This document shows positions 1 through 9,707 of a DNA stretch of 64,000 nucleotides, piece by piece (the stretch's first letter is position 1; each line of letters begins with the position of its first letter). The notes beneath the pieces were generated by a model, which was not told the origin of the DNA, ran no database searches, and worked only from the letters and a program-made list of their open reading frames with translations. Origin of the DNA: Agarophyton chilense (taxonomy: Eukaryota; Rhodophyta; Florideophyceae; Gracilariales; Gracilariaceae). The position numbers and the translations under genes are program-made. The DNA lies in contig JARGXX010000117.1 in the NCBI GenBank assembly GCA_030374765.1, forward strand, positions 744,001 to 808,000. Reading direction: 5' to 3'.

Positions 1-2
1 CC

Positions 3-3000
3 CCTTTTTACACACGAGCACTTCATGGTGATATTCCAGTTAACATCGGTAATGGTCTCGATGAGCTCGTCAGACATGTTGAGGCTTTAAGAGAAAGCGG
101 GAACGAAGCGATGGAAGCATACATTCGGAAGGCAGTAGAATTCATTGATGACGACGACGAGCGAGAGTCGCAACGAGCCTTGCGTTCAAAGGAAAACTTG
201 GAACTGAAGAATACAACAACAGCAACAACAGCAATAGCGACTGACTCCAAGACAGCTTCCAAAAACGTCAGTGTTTGTGGTGATGGCATAAAGTCGCCTT
301 TTGAACAGATTCTACTCGACAAGATGAAATTGGCCATTGCCAATAATACGTACAGACTTGCGGGCATGTCTCAAAACAGCCCCGAGCACCAGGAGCGGCT
401 CGTAAAAGGAACTGGCCTCCGAGCTCTGATCAGGATGCGGAAAGCAATGGCATATGCTTCTGCTGAAGCAGCCATCCGCGATGGTCAAAACTTCTCACGG
501 CATTATCCTACTCCAAGCGCTGTATTAACTTCCGCGGTTGTATCTCTGCGTGGCATCAACTCCCGTCATCCATCATATGTTCTTAAGGCTTTATTCTCTG
601 TTATTTTGGAAGATTCTTCTCGAGCACTGAGTGCCGCAAGTAAGCTGGGTGATATCTGGCTTCCAGAAGAAGAATCGAGAGAACAAAATAGTGCTAGTGT
701 GTCGCATGATGGAGAACCGTTGGAAAGTGAACCGATAGGCTGTTCAAAACTTCGGGATGACTTGAAGATGTGCATCAAAATACTTCGACTTGATATTGTT
801 ATGTTAAATGGGCTCCTCCGCGGAGCTCTCGGGTCGACAACAATTATCTGGGGCAGCTGTGGAGGCGCAGAAGTTGCGGCCGTAATCTCTACTGTTGAAA
901 GAGCTGCAAGATATCATCTTGCAAGGGCGTATACCGGCCTAGTTCTTAGTGCCCCCGACGGAGACCTCACTATTGCCGCCGTAACAGCTGCAGCAAATCC
1001 GGCAATGAAACATCTTCAACCCTCTTCTGTAAATAGATATGTTGGGAACGTGGAAAAGCTTTTTGGTATGGCGGTATCCAAGAGCAAGAAATTCGAAGAA
1101 GCGTGCAAGAACTTCCCTGTGCCTCCGCAGCCGAAGACGTCCTATCGTCAAAGAGTGAAAGGCATGGCGTGGCATTTAGTAACATATGCTGTTGCTGCTC
1201 AGAATCTGTACTTGACTCTCTCCAAGGGGCTATCTCATACCCTTCGTCGAAATGCGAGAAGCTCGGTTACGTGCGCTGCACGGGCAAGATCTCTATCGGC
1301 AACGATCGGACGTATATTCGTGCTTCACCTTAAAGCCGCTGAGCCTCTGTGGCAAGTCTATGTCGCCAACATGGGACAGACCGGAATTGTGGCTGCATGG
1401 GACTATATACGTGGCGTGCTTATTGAAATCAAAGGAGCTATCTTCGACGAGCATCGACGAGGAACGCAGTCAATGATATTGAAGGCATTTTTTGAGGCTG
1501 GAGGCTTTGAAGTACTGCTTTCCGTAACGAAACCGATGGAAATTGCGAAGGTGGTAGCCAAAGGACTCGGGGAAGGGCTTGAGCTGCCTGACATACGTGA
1601 AGCGCTCAATCGCAATTCTGGAGACGATCCTATCACAACAAGTTCGTACATTCTTGCTCTCGCAGAAGTCTTACCTTCCCTGCACGTTAAAAATCAGTTG
1701 GGGTCTCGCGAGACGGCTGTTGCCACGGAATCGCCAGAACACGACAAAAATGAAATGGAGATGTCCTCTGACTCTGTGACAAATCAAGCAAAGGGCATAG
1801 CCAAGATTGCTGTCACTGATTCGAATACTGGTCCAGACGTGCCATCAAAAACTTCTGACGAGACGCTTTGTGCCCTTTTGCGAGACGAAAAAGCGTTAAG
1901 TCAGCTTCGGTGCCAGGTTAAAGAGCTGCGCTCATTGAGTCTGAACGCCCATATCCGTTTTTCAGTGCAGAAGGTGGCATCGGATGTTTGGAATTCGTTT
2001 TGTGCTTTCCTCTTGGCCTTAGGATCGTGTCCCGGCCTTCTCGGAACAGACGGGCCCGTGAGCCTCGTGAACCCCGTGATCCAAGGTTTGGCTTCGCAAG
2101 ACTGGGCTAAAGAAGAAATTCAACGCACGTCACTAGCTGTCGCAATGCGAATGCTTCATCCAGTCACCAGGGATAATCCAGACCTTCTAGCAGTTCTTCG
2201 TCAAGATGAATCAGCCTCTGCCGACTTTGTTGCTCTGATCCATACGGCTTCTCAAGTCACAAAAGATATATGCAAACGAGACCGAGACACTTCCAATGCT
2301 GTTGATGCAAACGGAAGCGGTGAAAATAATTCGCGACCTGAGCTTATCGCAGATATCCGAGTACGCAGTACGCCGTCTCCAGATCCCAGTATACTTAGAG
2401 CATTAACGGAAATGGGTTTTCCTGAGAGGCTAGCCCGAATTGCGATTCGCCGTACAGCTCCTGGTGGTGTGGAGCATGCAACTGAATGGCTTGTCTCACA
2501 TCCAGATGGGGACGAGGAATCGCTTCCTAGTGACGAAGAAAGAAATTGGGCCGGGGATGATCAAGGTAGCGGCGATGAAAGAGATCGAGAGCACAATTCT
2601 AATGCCGAAGATGAAGAAGAAGATCAGCCTCAGTCTGGAGAAGGTTTGGAGGGCGAAACAAATCCCCTTCAACTCATCGACGATGCGCTACAGGTGCCTA
2701 GCACACCAATGGACGAAATCATGATCGATGCTGTTTCAGCGGAGCGAGTAGAAGATTCGGAGAACGAAAACAGCAACGGGGGTTCATCGCCATCTATTTC
2801 AAGTAGAGACGATGTTGAAGAACCTCGAATGGAGTTAGTCAAGCAATCAAAACAATCACCCACAAAGATTAAGGTTGTGAGCCGCAGCGTTGACCAAGAT
2901 GGCAAAGATCTTTTGCAGCGATCCATTGGAAAGGATATCGAACTTCTTCGTGCAGCGCTCCGCCAATGTTCGGAAGTGAAATCTGAGGAAATCTCTGAAA

Positions 3001-5417
3001 TAGTCAAGTTTGCGTACAAGTCAATCTCTGGATATCAGTCAAATGCAGACAGTGAAAATGGGCAAAACTCCGAAGCGCTGAAGATCACACCTGTATCTAT
3101 AGATTCATTCAAGAAGATTAAGCAAGATGTATTTGAGTCGCTTTTGGAGCTAATCAAAGAAATTGTTCATCATTCGGGAACTGGGAGGAAGGACGTTTCG
3201 TTTCTTTGCGTAGAAATTCTCTCAGCCCTTCAGAAAGATGGAACCTTGTCAGATCATCGACTGAATGATGTCGCCATGCTTATGAAAGAAGGCCTCATCT
3301 TCTCCTTTGACTCGATGCAGTATTCTTCCCGTGCAAGCCGTGTAGCGACGTTGTGGGCCCACTACGGGGGATACAGAGGGCGACAATCTCTAAAAAACTG
3401 TGGCGTGTTTGATTGGGCATTCAGGACGCTTCGAAGACTTGTTTCTGAATTAGCAATCATATCAAAGGATCCAAATGTTGATGAAGAAGCAACGCAACCG
3501 ATTAGGCAGCTCTCTATCAAAGAGGAGCAATCAAGCGGCAGCGGGAAAGCATCTGGTGGGCGTAAACGCCGATATATGGATCGGAGTATGAAGGAAGCGT
3601 CACAAACTCTACAAGATGGGGTCGGAATAGAAATGCCACGTACCATGTCCAACGAAGAAAAAAGGCTTTCGCGGCAAGTAGCGTCGTGTATGTTGCTTCT
3701 TGACGCAAGTTATAGATACGAGTTCAAAGATAATATTATCCAGGCTTCGAAACGTGACGAGCCCTCAGAAGTACGAAGTAGGGAAGATAAGAAGAAGTCA
3801 GCTGGGGGACAAGACTCAATGGAAGTTGAGGATATGACCGGTGCGATCGATCGCGCGATTGGTCGTGCATTCGACAACGAACAGAACCGGACCTTTTTTG
3901 ACGATTGCAATCCTCAAAATGCTGCCTCAGAACAGCCCCCAATCGATTCTAGGGATCGTGCTGAGGACGTAACCATGAGTTCTCCAAACGGACAGGACCT
4001 GAGCAAGAAGGCGAGAGTCAATGATGTCTCCGTCGTCAACGAAGAGTTACGAAGGATCAAAGATCTTGCAGTGAAGACTAAGAAAGCCATTGTAGATCGA
4101 ACAAAGGAGGCGATGAGTGCAATAGTACCCGAAGTTAAGTTGGAAGAACCAGAACGCCTTCAGAGGCAGTCCGTTCTTCACATTTGTATACAATGTTTAC
4201 GTATGTGGTGCAATGTGAAAGTAGGTGATGCTTTGGTCGCAACTCTCCAATTATTGGCCTCTCTAACTCATGAATCGGATCTTGCAAAGCAAGCATATGA
4301 ATCTCGGATAGTTTCCATCCTGTTGGCACTGCCTAAACTGGATAGCCGGAGCTTGAGTGGATCAGAATATCGCGTAGTAAGGATGCTCGTCAGAACAATT
4401 CTTCGCCATATTGTTGAGGATCCAAAGACTCTCGAAGAGGCTATGGTTGTTGAGATACAAAACATAGTCCGTCAACCCCGTCCTAGATCTACGAACACCG
4501 TCAAGTATCTTTTGACTGCATCTGCCCCATTGCTGAGCCGAAACTTGACTTGTTTTGTCTCTGCGGCATCGCGGGTTCTGAAAAGCAACGATCTCGTCCA
4601 ACTACAGGTTCGAGAGCGTAAGCCTATTTCTCTAGAAGCAATGAAGGAGCAGTTGAAGGGGCATCCAAACGTTAAAGATGTTATCTTCGGTTTAGCCGGC
4701 CTTCTGGAGGCCAACGGCATCGAGAAGAACAATTCATCGAAGAGCGTTGTCTCTTCTATCACGCTCAACCGTAATCATGAACTGGCCCAATTCGCACTAG
4801 AAACACTAGCTGATCTCATCCAACTATTCCCAATGGCTGCGTTTGCATTTCTGGCCGCGAAATCTCCTTCTCCTGCAGTTCCGGGTTCAGCATTGGATTA
4901 CGTTGTACAAGTCTGTCTTACTTTAGAACCATCAGCACACCTCGGACCTCAATCGCTTACCGAAATTTTATCTTCAAATGAATCTCCGGAAAGTCCTGCC
5001 CAGCGACTTCTCCATGCATTTTCCACAAGGCCCGTCAACATGGACAAAGAAACTGCACATGCTCTTGCAATTGCGACCAGATTAGAAGCAAAGAAGGAGA
5101 ATGTGAATGTGGATGCAATCTCAGGGATAGCAGGCTTTATAACTTCAGGAACAACACTGCAAGTGCTACGAGCAATGTTGAGAACAAGTCTACCGAACGA
5201 CCTTGCTAGGAGTTTGACAAAGATGGACACAACAGTTGCAAAGCATTTCGAAGTTACGAAATCCGTGGTAAATGCCCTAGGTTGGTTGGGTCAAGCAGCA
5301 GGGAATGTAGGAGAAATCACTAAGAGAGGTGATACTAGAAATGATGACCTATCGTTTCCAGATATGAATGGTCGGCCTTGGTGGGAAACCATGAACGCAA
5401 CGCCTCATATGATATAA
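3..5417 (+). CDS. HUWE1/UPL1/TOM1-like E3 ubiquitin ligase scaffold, 5' partial, no HECT domain
   Basis: The frame is open from the window edge (codon at base 3) through the first ATG at 111 to TAA at 5415-5417, so the gene begins upstream and at least 1,804 residues lie here. The part before base 111 (HGDIPVNIGNGLDEL) looks like the armadillo-like N-terminal region of UPL1/HUWE1. A UBA domain lies near residues 795-840 counted from the edge (ILRALTEMGFPERLARIAIR), followed by a long acidic stretch typical of this family's UIM/acidic zone, then helical repeats. Family members are giant HECT ligases of 3,000-4,300 residues that attach ubiquitin to nuclear and cytosolic substrates. Here the frame stops before any HECT domain, and only 517 noncoding bases separate it from a convergent gene. 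It could be a HECT-less scaffold, a split gene or a truncated copy. The family call is from recognised motifs, not a search. Confidence 0.75.
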   Translation, partial: PFYTRALHGDIPVNIGNGLDELVRHVEALRESGNEAMEAYIRKAVEFIDDDDERESQRALRSKENLELKNTTTATTAIATDSKTASKNVSVCGDGIKSPFEQILLDKMKLAIANNTYRLAGMSQNSPEHQERLVKGTGLRALIRMRKAMAYASAEAAIRDGQNFSRHYPTPSAVLTSAVVSLRGINSRHPSYVLKALFSVILEDSSRALSAASKLGDIWLPEEESREQNSASVSHDGEPLESEPIGCSKLRDDLKMCIKILRLDIVMLNGLLRGALGSTTIIWGSCGGAEVAAVISTVERAARYHLARAYTGLVLSAPDGDLTIAAVTAAANPAMKHLQPSSVNRYVGNVEKLFGMAVSKSKKFEEACKNFPVPPQPKTSYRQRVKGMAWHLVTYAVAAQNLYLTLSKGLSHTLRRNARSSVTCAARARSLSATIGRIFVLHLKAAEPLWQVYVANMGQTGIVAAWDYIRGVLIEIKGAIFDEHRRGTQSMILKAFFEAGGFEVLLSVTKPMEIAKVVAKGLGEGLELPDIREALNRNSGDDPITTSSYILALAEVLPSLHVKNQLGSRETAVATESPEHDKNEMEMSSDSVTNQAKGIAKIAVTDSNTGPDVPSKTSDETLCALLRDEKALSQLRCQVKELRSLSLNAHIRFSVQKVASDVWNSFCAFLLALGSCPGLLGTDGPVSLVNPVIQGLASQDWAKEEIQRTSLAVAMRMLHPVTRDNPDLLAVLRQDESASADFVALIHTASQVTKDICKRDRDTSNAVDANGSGENNSRPELIADIRVRSTPSPDPSILRALTEMGFPERLARIAIRRTAPGGVEHATEWLVSHPDGDEESLPSDEERNWAGDDQGSGDERDREHNSNAEDEEEDQPQSGEGLEGETNPLQLIDDALQVPSTPMDEIMIDAVSAERVEDSENENSNGGSSPSISSRDDVEEPRMELVKQSKQSPTKIKVVSRSVDQDGKDLLQRSIGKDIELLRAALRQCSEVKSEEISEIVKFAYKSISGYQSNADSENGQNSEALKITPVSIDSFKKIKQDVFESLLELIKEIVHHSGTGRKDVSFLCVEILSALQKDGTLSDHRLNDVAMLMKEGLIFSFDSMQYSSRASRVATLWAHYGGYRGRQSLKNCGVFDWAFRTLRRLVSELAIISKDPNVDEEATQPIRQLSIKEEQSSGSGKASGGRKRRYMDRSMKEASQTLQDGVGIEMPRTMSNEEKRLSRQVASCMLLLDASYRYEFKDNIIQASKRDEPSEVRSREDKKKSAGGQDSMEVEDMTGAIDRAIGRAFDNEQNRTFFDDCNPQNAASEQPPIDSRDRAEDVTMSSPNGQDLSKKARVNDVSVVNEELRRIKDLAVKTKKAIVDRTKEAMSAIVPEVKLEEPERLQRQSVLHICIQCLRMWCNVKVGDALVATLQLLASLTHESDLAKQAYESRIVSILLALPKLDSRSLSGSEYRVVRMLVRTILRHIVEDPKTLEEAMVVEIQNIVRQPRPRSTNTVKYLLTASAPLLSRNLTCFVSAASRVLKSNDLVQLQVRERKPISLEAMKEQLKGHPNVKDVIFGLAGLLEANGIEKNNSSKSVVSSITLNRNHELAQFALETLADLIQLFPMAAFAFLAAKSPSPAVPGSALDYVVQVCLTLEPSAHLGPQSLTEILSSNESPESPAQRLLHAFSTRPVNMDKETAHALAIATRLEAKKENVNVDAISGIAGFITSGTTLQVLRAMLRTSLPNDLARSLTKMDTTVAKHFEVTKSVVNALGWLGQAAGNVGEITKRGDTRNDDLSFPDMNGRPWWETMNATPHMI

Positions 5418-5934
5418 TTAAACAGTCCAGTAGCTTATTAACTTGTGATTGTGAACTATGAAGGCCAAAGGGCGAGAGAAACTCGTTCATTCTATTTGGG
5501 GTACAAGGTATGTTCTCGCAACCTGAACTGGATCAAGAGCATAACTGGTTGAAATGTACTACCCTAAAAAGAGTCTCGAAAGTCTCGTGTGGGTTGCCGG
5601 GGATCTTGTTTCGGTTGAGTTCTCCCTCTCTGTAATTGTAGTGTCAGAGAGCATGTCTTGGATTGTACATGTACTCTGCATGCGCTTCTGTATGCTGAAG
5701 ATAAACCTGGAGCGGTGATGAGGGCTGTAGGTCGTTGAGGGTTTGTGCGAAACCCACGCTTTACGAGAAAGCAACGTACGAGCTTTAACGCTCATGACGA
5801 ACAAAACGAAGAAAGAACGTTTTGTGCGATATTTTTCGGAGACTAGAGAAGGTGCGTAGGTATTGATGTAGACAGAGCCTACCCATGGCGCGTTAACTTT
5901 TAGGTCTGGCTTAATACGGTGTACCCCAACCGAT
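5418..5934. other. Convergent intergenic region
   Basis: 517 bases lie between the 3' ends of two convergent genes. I see no RNA gene and no coding stretch resembling a HECT domain. A minus-strand open frame at 5559-5948 has no recognisable features. Confidence 0.5.
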
Positions 5935-7182
5935 TCATGAGGGCACATCTTTTTCGACGACGACCGCGGTCGTGTATCCAGAAGAATACAGATATAACGG
6001 CTTGATTACTCTCTTTCGTGCCTTGACCTTTTTCCATTTCATAGACGATTGCAGAGTGCCGTTCCCAAGCTGGCCAAATTCATTGCTTCCAATGCACATA
6101 AGCTCTCCCTTATCAGTAACGAGGCATGTATGATTTTCTCCGGCACTAACAGATACTGCTCTTATTTGATATTGGGCAATTGGAGAAGGAGGTCCAAATG
6201 ATGAATAGTTATGGTGACCAAGTTGACCCCATTGATTGAAACCAAACGAGAACACTGTTCCATCTTTGACTAGCAGTACACTATGCTGACCACCGCATGC
6301 AACTTCCGCACCTGCGAGCCCCTGCAACAGACTCGCATTCTGAACTATGCGAACAAAGCTTTCATGCTTCTTTAACCATGGTTCCGCAGACACTCCGAGT
6401 TGCGCCCATCGATCACAACCTACGCTGTACAGGTTGCCATCTCTATCTAGAAAGACAGTATGCCTATCACCGCACGCCGCATCACACAAAGTAACATCTT
6501 TTGGGAACTTCACTGGACGAGGAATTCGAGGATCTTCCTTTTGTGTCTCTGTCGCACCCAAAGTTCCGAGCTGCCCATACTTATTCGAGTTGCCCCATGT
6601 TACAACTCCTCCGCGATCGGAAATGGCAGCACAATGCTCTGTTCCACATTTCATATGCTTAATATTCATGGCCTTAAGGGCCCCTTCAAGTTTCATTGCC
6701 GGTGTGAAACTCCCATCCGCCCCAAATGTCGAGGAATGGATCCGTCCACGTGAATCTAGCACCACTATTTCGCGGGATGACTGCATCACTTCAACATGTT
6801 TAGGCTTGCCATCAATTGGAATTGTTTGAACTAAATCCGCACCGTTCTTGCTGTAAAATCCAAAGACTTTGTTATCACTGGAGATTGCACCCCCGAAACT
6901 GTTTCCTGTTGCCACCTTTATAATGTTAGACTGGAGCCCAACTACATTCCGGGGTACTTTCCCGTAGTCACCACCCCAGACCATTACTTTTCCCGGAGTC
7001 CCTGACAAAACTTTCTGCTTCAGAGTCCTAACATCTAGTTCAGGATCTTTATCTTTTTCATTAAAAATCCATTGTATCCACGAATCATCCTGACTTTGGG
7101 AATCACTATCGGCGAGATTCACAAGAGATTTGGACACGAAGCCAAGACATAACAAAGTTTTGAGTGAATTGTACGAATTCAT
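5935..7182 (-). CDS. RCC1-repeat protein, RCC1L/Fmp25-like
   Basis: 415 residues from an ATG at 7182. Repeated beta-propeller blades carry the RCC1 signatures: VMVWGGDYGKV near residue 66, VVTWGNSNKYGQLG near 190, LYSVGCDRWAQLG, VFSFGFNQWGQLG and LMCIGSNEFGQLGNG near 365, each followed by a CGxxHxxxL or AGENHTCLV blade element. The spacing is loose in the first half, as in the mitochondrial RCC1L (WBSCR16)/Fmp25 branch rather than nuclear Ran-GEF RCC1. The N-terminus (SYNSLKTLLCLGFVSKSLVNL) could be a mitochondrial presequence or a signal anchor. RCC1L/Fmp25 members act in mitochondrial ribosome or respiratory-complex assembly; that role is inferred from family resemblance only. It converges on the ligase gene. 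Confidence 0.75.
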   Translation of the reverse strand: MNSYNSLKTLLCLGFVSKSLVNLADSDSQSQDDSWIQWIFNEKDKDPELDVRTLKQKVLSGTPGKVMVWGGDYGKVPRNVVGLQSNIIKVATGNSFGGAISSDNKVFGFYSKNGADLVQTIPIDGKPKHVEVMQSSREIVVLDSRGRIHSSTFGADGSFTPAMKLEGALKAMNIKHMKCGTEHCAAISDRGGVVTWGNSNKYGQLGTLGATETQKEDPRIPRPVKFPKDVTLCDAACGDRHTVFLDRDGNLYSVGCDRWAQLGVSAEPWLKKHESFVRIVQNASLLQGLAGAEVACGGQHSVLLVKDGTVFSFGFNQWGQLGHHNYSSFGPPSPIAQYQIRAVSVSAGENHTCLVTDKGELMCIGSNEFGQLGNGTLQSSMKWKKVKARKRVIKPLYLYSSGYTTAVVVEKDVPS

Positions 7183-8021
7183 TTTTCAACGCACCAGCCT
7201 CTGCAAATTAACGAGGTATCCCTATACGAACTGCTTCGCAATTCCGACTGGGTAACGTATATCGTGGATCGACGATTCCTCGATGTTTAATCTCACAAGG
7301 ATTGACTGTCACAGCAAGATACAGTACGGATTGACTGCCCCGATTCTTTTACTCATTCATAATATTGACAACATTTTCGGAGATAATTCTTTCGAGGACA
7401 AGGGTACGAGGGATAAGAGGATAGCAGTCTACCCGTCGTACGGTACAAGGGGTAGCAATCTAGCAGTCATTCGAGTCACATCTACCCCGTAGAATAGCGC
7501 CACTGCTGATTCACCGTGCACAATCAGGCGGTGTGAAATCCAGAACTTTCAGCGATAATCACGGCTAGCTTTAGCATCCCGCTCCGACCGCAACCTCTTT
7601 TCATTGCTTTTGTCAGTGTAAAACCTTTGAGAACGGAATATTGAACACCGGAGCGGTGCAGAGTTTTCAAATAGCCTCGGCATAGGGCACATGCTGACAA
7701 GGTTGCGATATGTATGTCGCGTTCAACCCTTAATCCTTGCCGTTTGCCAGTTTACCGTACATAGGAAATCCTCAGCATATCTTTTGCAGCAACTCATAAA
7801 TGCGCCCTGCACTCGGCCATTTTGAACATAAATGGAGTAGGTTCCAGTTCAGCACAGAAAGGTCTTTCTCTCGAATGCTCCACACACCTTTCTTCATCAC
7901 GAGCGCGATCGAGCCAATTTCTTAAAAAGCGTGGGGCCTGCTAATCACACCTAACGACCTTTAATGCACACTCAGAATAACTTGATCGCTGGCTGTGAAT
8001 CATAAACCGCGCTACGCTCAC
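7183..8021. other. Intergenic region, nothing recognised
   Basis: About 840 bases between the start of the RCC1-like gene and a small plus-strand ORF. I see no tRNA, repeat or long coding frame. The open frame at 7283-7492 (69 codons) shows no conserved features. Confidence 0.5.
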
Positions 8022-8273
8022 ATGGCAACGACGTCAGGGAGAGAAGGTGATGGATCTCTAAGATTTTCTCGACTTGTGATTATTTTAGTTACCGCTATTG
8101 TTGCCTTTTCATCCGTTGTTTCTACTCTTCTACATCCTCGCCCACCCTCTCCAGAACGGCAGAGTTGCAAACTAACTAGACACTCTGCTCGTACCACATT
8201 GCGCCGTGCAAAAGATCATGACGAGTTCTTTCGGACCTTTTCAATAGCTCTTAATTCCCTTGCGAACAGGTAG
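8022..8273 (+). CDS. Small single-pass membrane protein, unknown
   Basis: 83 residues from an ATG in good context (cacATGG). The frame is also open upstream to a GTG at 7995, but that is unlikely to start translation in a eukaryote. One strong hydrophobic segment lies near residues 15-37 (FSRLVIILVTAIVAFSSVVS), followed by a basic, serine/arginine-rich tail. The last 33 bases overlap the 3' end of the convergent TRM10-like gene. I do not recognise a family. It could be a genuine small organellar or ER membrane protein, or a chance frame; the hydrophobic segment and start context argue mildly for a gene. Confidence 0.3.
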   Translation: MATTSGREGDGSLRFSRLVIILVTAIVAFSSVVSTLLHPRPPSPERQSCKLTRHSARTTLRRAKDHDEFFRTFSIALNSLANR

Positions 8274-9164
8274 TACCTTCAAGTAAGCTTGTTTCCACGA
8301 GCTTCCGTTGGCGACATGAAGCAAGATCTCAACACAGTGATTCACAGTTAGAACAGGCGTTCCGTGTTGTATAGAAATGTTCGCGTCTAAATTCAATTTA
8401 GCTGATCGGATGGATAAACTCTCCGCTTTTCCCCGTGTAACACCCTTTAGTCGATTTCTATCCACAAGTCCACCAATAACGTATATATCAGAAGGATCTA
8501 GAGTCTCCAAAACCTCTTCAGCGTCGTGAGTGAGGTATACGAGCCTTCTTCTATCGTGTGTTTCTGTTAAACCTTTTTCAGATAGAATAAGAGGCCATGA
8601 CTCCCAGCCTTGCGCAGCGATGGATAGAACGGGCTTGATGTGCTCGTCCATCCCAACAATTGAAAGGCGCAAAGGTGTTAATCCTTCCTCTGCATATTTT
8701 CGCAATATGCTATAAGAGTACGCCAACTGCCGGGCTAAACTTTTTCTCTCTTTCTCGAACATTTGCTCATTCCAGCCAAGATCTATGCAGACGTTGTACT
8801 TGGATTTATTCAGCAGAACTTCCCGAAGTTGGGCTTTCTTCGCTCTTTCAGCAACACGTCCGGCTCTCATGTGTTCAACCTTCTCACGAAATAGTTGTTC
8901 TTTCTGATCAGCCGTAAGATGTTTGAGTGTGTCTTCTCTCTCCTGTCGCTTTCTTATTTTTTCTCGAACCTTCAATTCTCGCCTTTCAGCCTTTCGCGCT
9001 TGTTTTCGTTCCTGAAGACGCCGTTCGCGCGCTATCTTCTTTCTTGCGTTCTTTGACAGTTCTTCATGTGGTCGGGGTTGTGGAGGAGTTTCTCGGTTAG
9101 AAATCATCAGTAATTCAGTTTCTTGCTGAGTGGGACGAAACAACTGACTGAGAGTTGCACCCAT
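8241..9164 (-). CDS. tRNA (guanine-9/adenine-9 N1)-methyltransferase, TRM10 family
   Basis: 307 residues from an ATG at 9164, close to the usual TRM10 length. The N-terminal third is highly basic and helical (residues 36-80, rich in RKxxRxRR), as in TRM10 proteins, where it binds tRNA. The SPOUT methyltransferase domain follows: NVCIDLGWNEQMFEKERKSL near 124-143, QLAYSYSILRKY, then the signature IYVIGGLVDRNRLKG at 227-241 and the C-terminal NHCVEILLHVANGSSWKQAY. The enzyme uses S-adenosylmethionine to methylate N1 of purine 9 of tRNAs in nucleus or cytosol; some paralogues are mitochondrial. The residue 228-236 segment holds the conserved aspartate and asparagine of the active site. No intron is needed. 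Confidence 0.88.
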   Translation of the reverse strand: MGATLSQLFRPTQQETELLMISNRETPPQPRPHEELSKNARKKIARERRLQERKQARKAERRELKVREKIRKRQEREDTLKHLTADQKEQLFREKVEHMRAGRVAERAKKAQLREVLLNKSKYNVCIDLGWNEQMFEKERKSLARQLAYSYSILRKYAEEGLTPLRLSIVGMDEHIKPVLSIAAQGWESWPLILSEKGLTETHDRRRLVYLTHDAEEVLETLDPSDIYVIGGLVDRNRLKGVTRGKAESLSIRSAKLNLDANISIQHGTPVLTVNHCVEILLHVANGSSWKQAYLKVLPVRKGIKSY

Positions 9165-9707
9165 CTTCGACGCGCTTGGAGCAATCTACTCGACTTTGGA
9201 AAGTCTCAACTTGACATCTGCTCAGGTTTGCTTTTCGCTCACTATCAGAAAAAATCGGAAGATAAATGCAGATGATCACGGCATTTGATGCGTTTCGACA
9301 CGGAATCTCTAGATCACTATAACCGTTGGATTCTAACCCTTCGTTTTGCTGTTCCTCAAAAAATAGCGTAGGAAGGCTGAGGTACACCAGCAAGTGTTCT
9401 GGGAGAACTTGCAAACGGCTCTGCTGAAAAAAAAAAACATCCCATGTGCCGCATTATTGGCAAGCCCAGCTTGTACGTATTGCATTCTTTGTCCCCTAGC
9501 TAGCTAGACGCGTCGCTCCCGAGCAACTGTACTTTGTGGCCAGTTCCAAATATTGCAATTTACAAATGACATTTAAGTAGCAGTTGCGAACAATACTGCT
9601 CACAGCTACAGTTCTTGTCCGAAGAAGGACTGTTGCTTCTCAGCTCTACGGCTAAAAAAATATGTTGGTTTTATGGACATGTATCGTTCGCCTGTACAGG
9701 TTCGCAT
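9165..9707. other. Intergenic region, nothing recognised
   Basis: 543 bases between two minus-strand genes, holding the 5' flank of the TRM10-like gene and the 3' flank of the dehydroquinate synthase gene. No RNA gene or repeat was seen. Confidence 0.5.
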
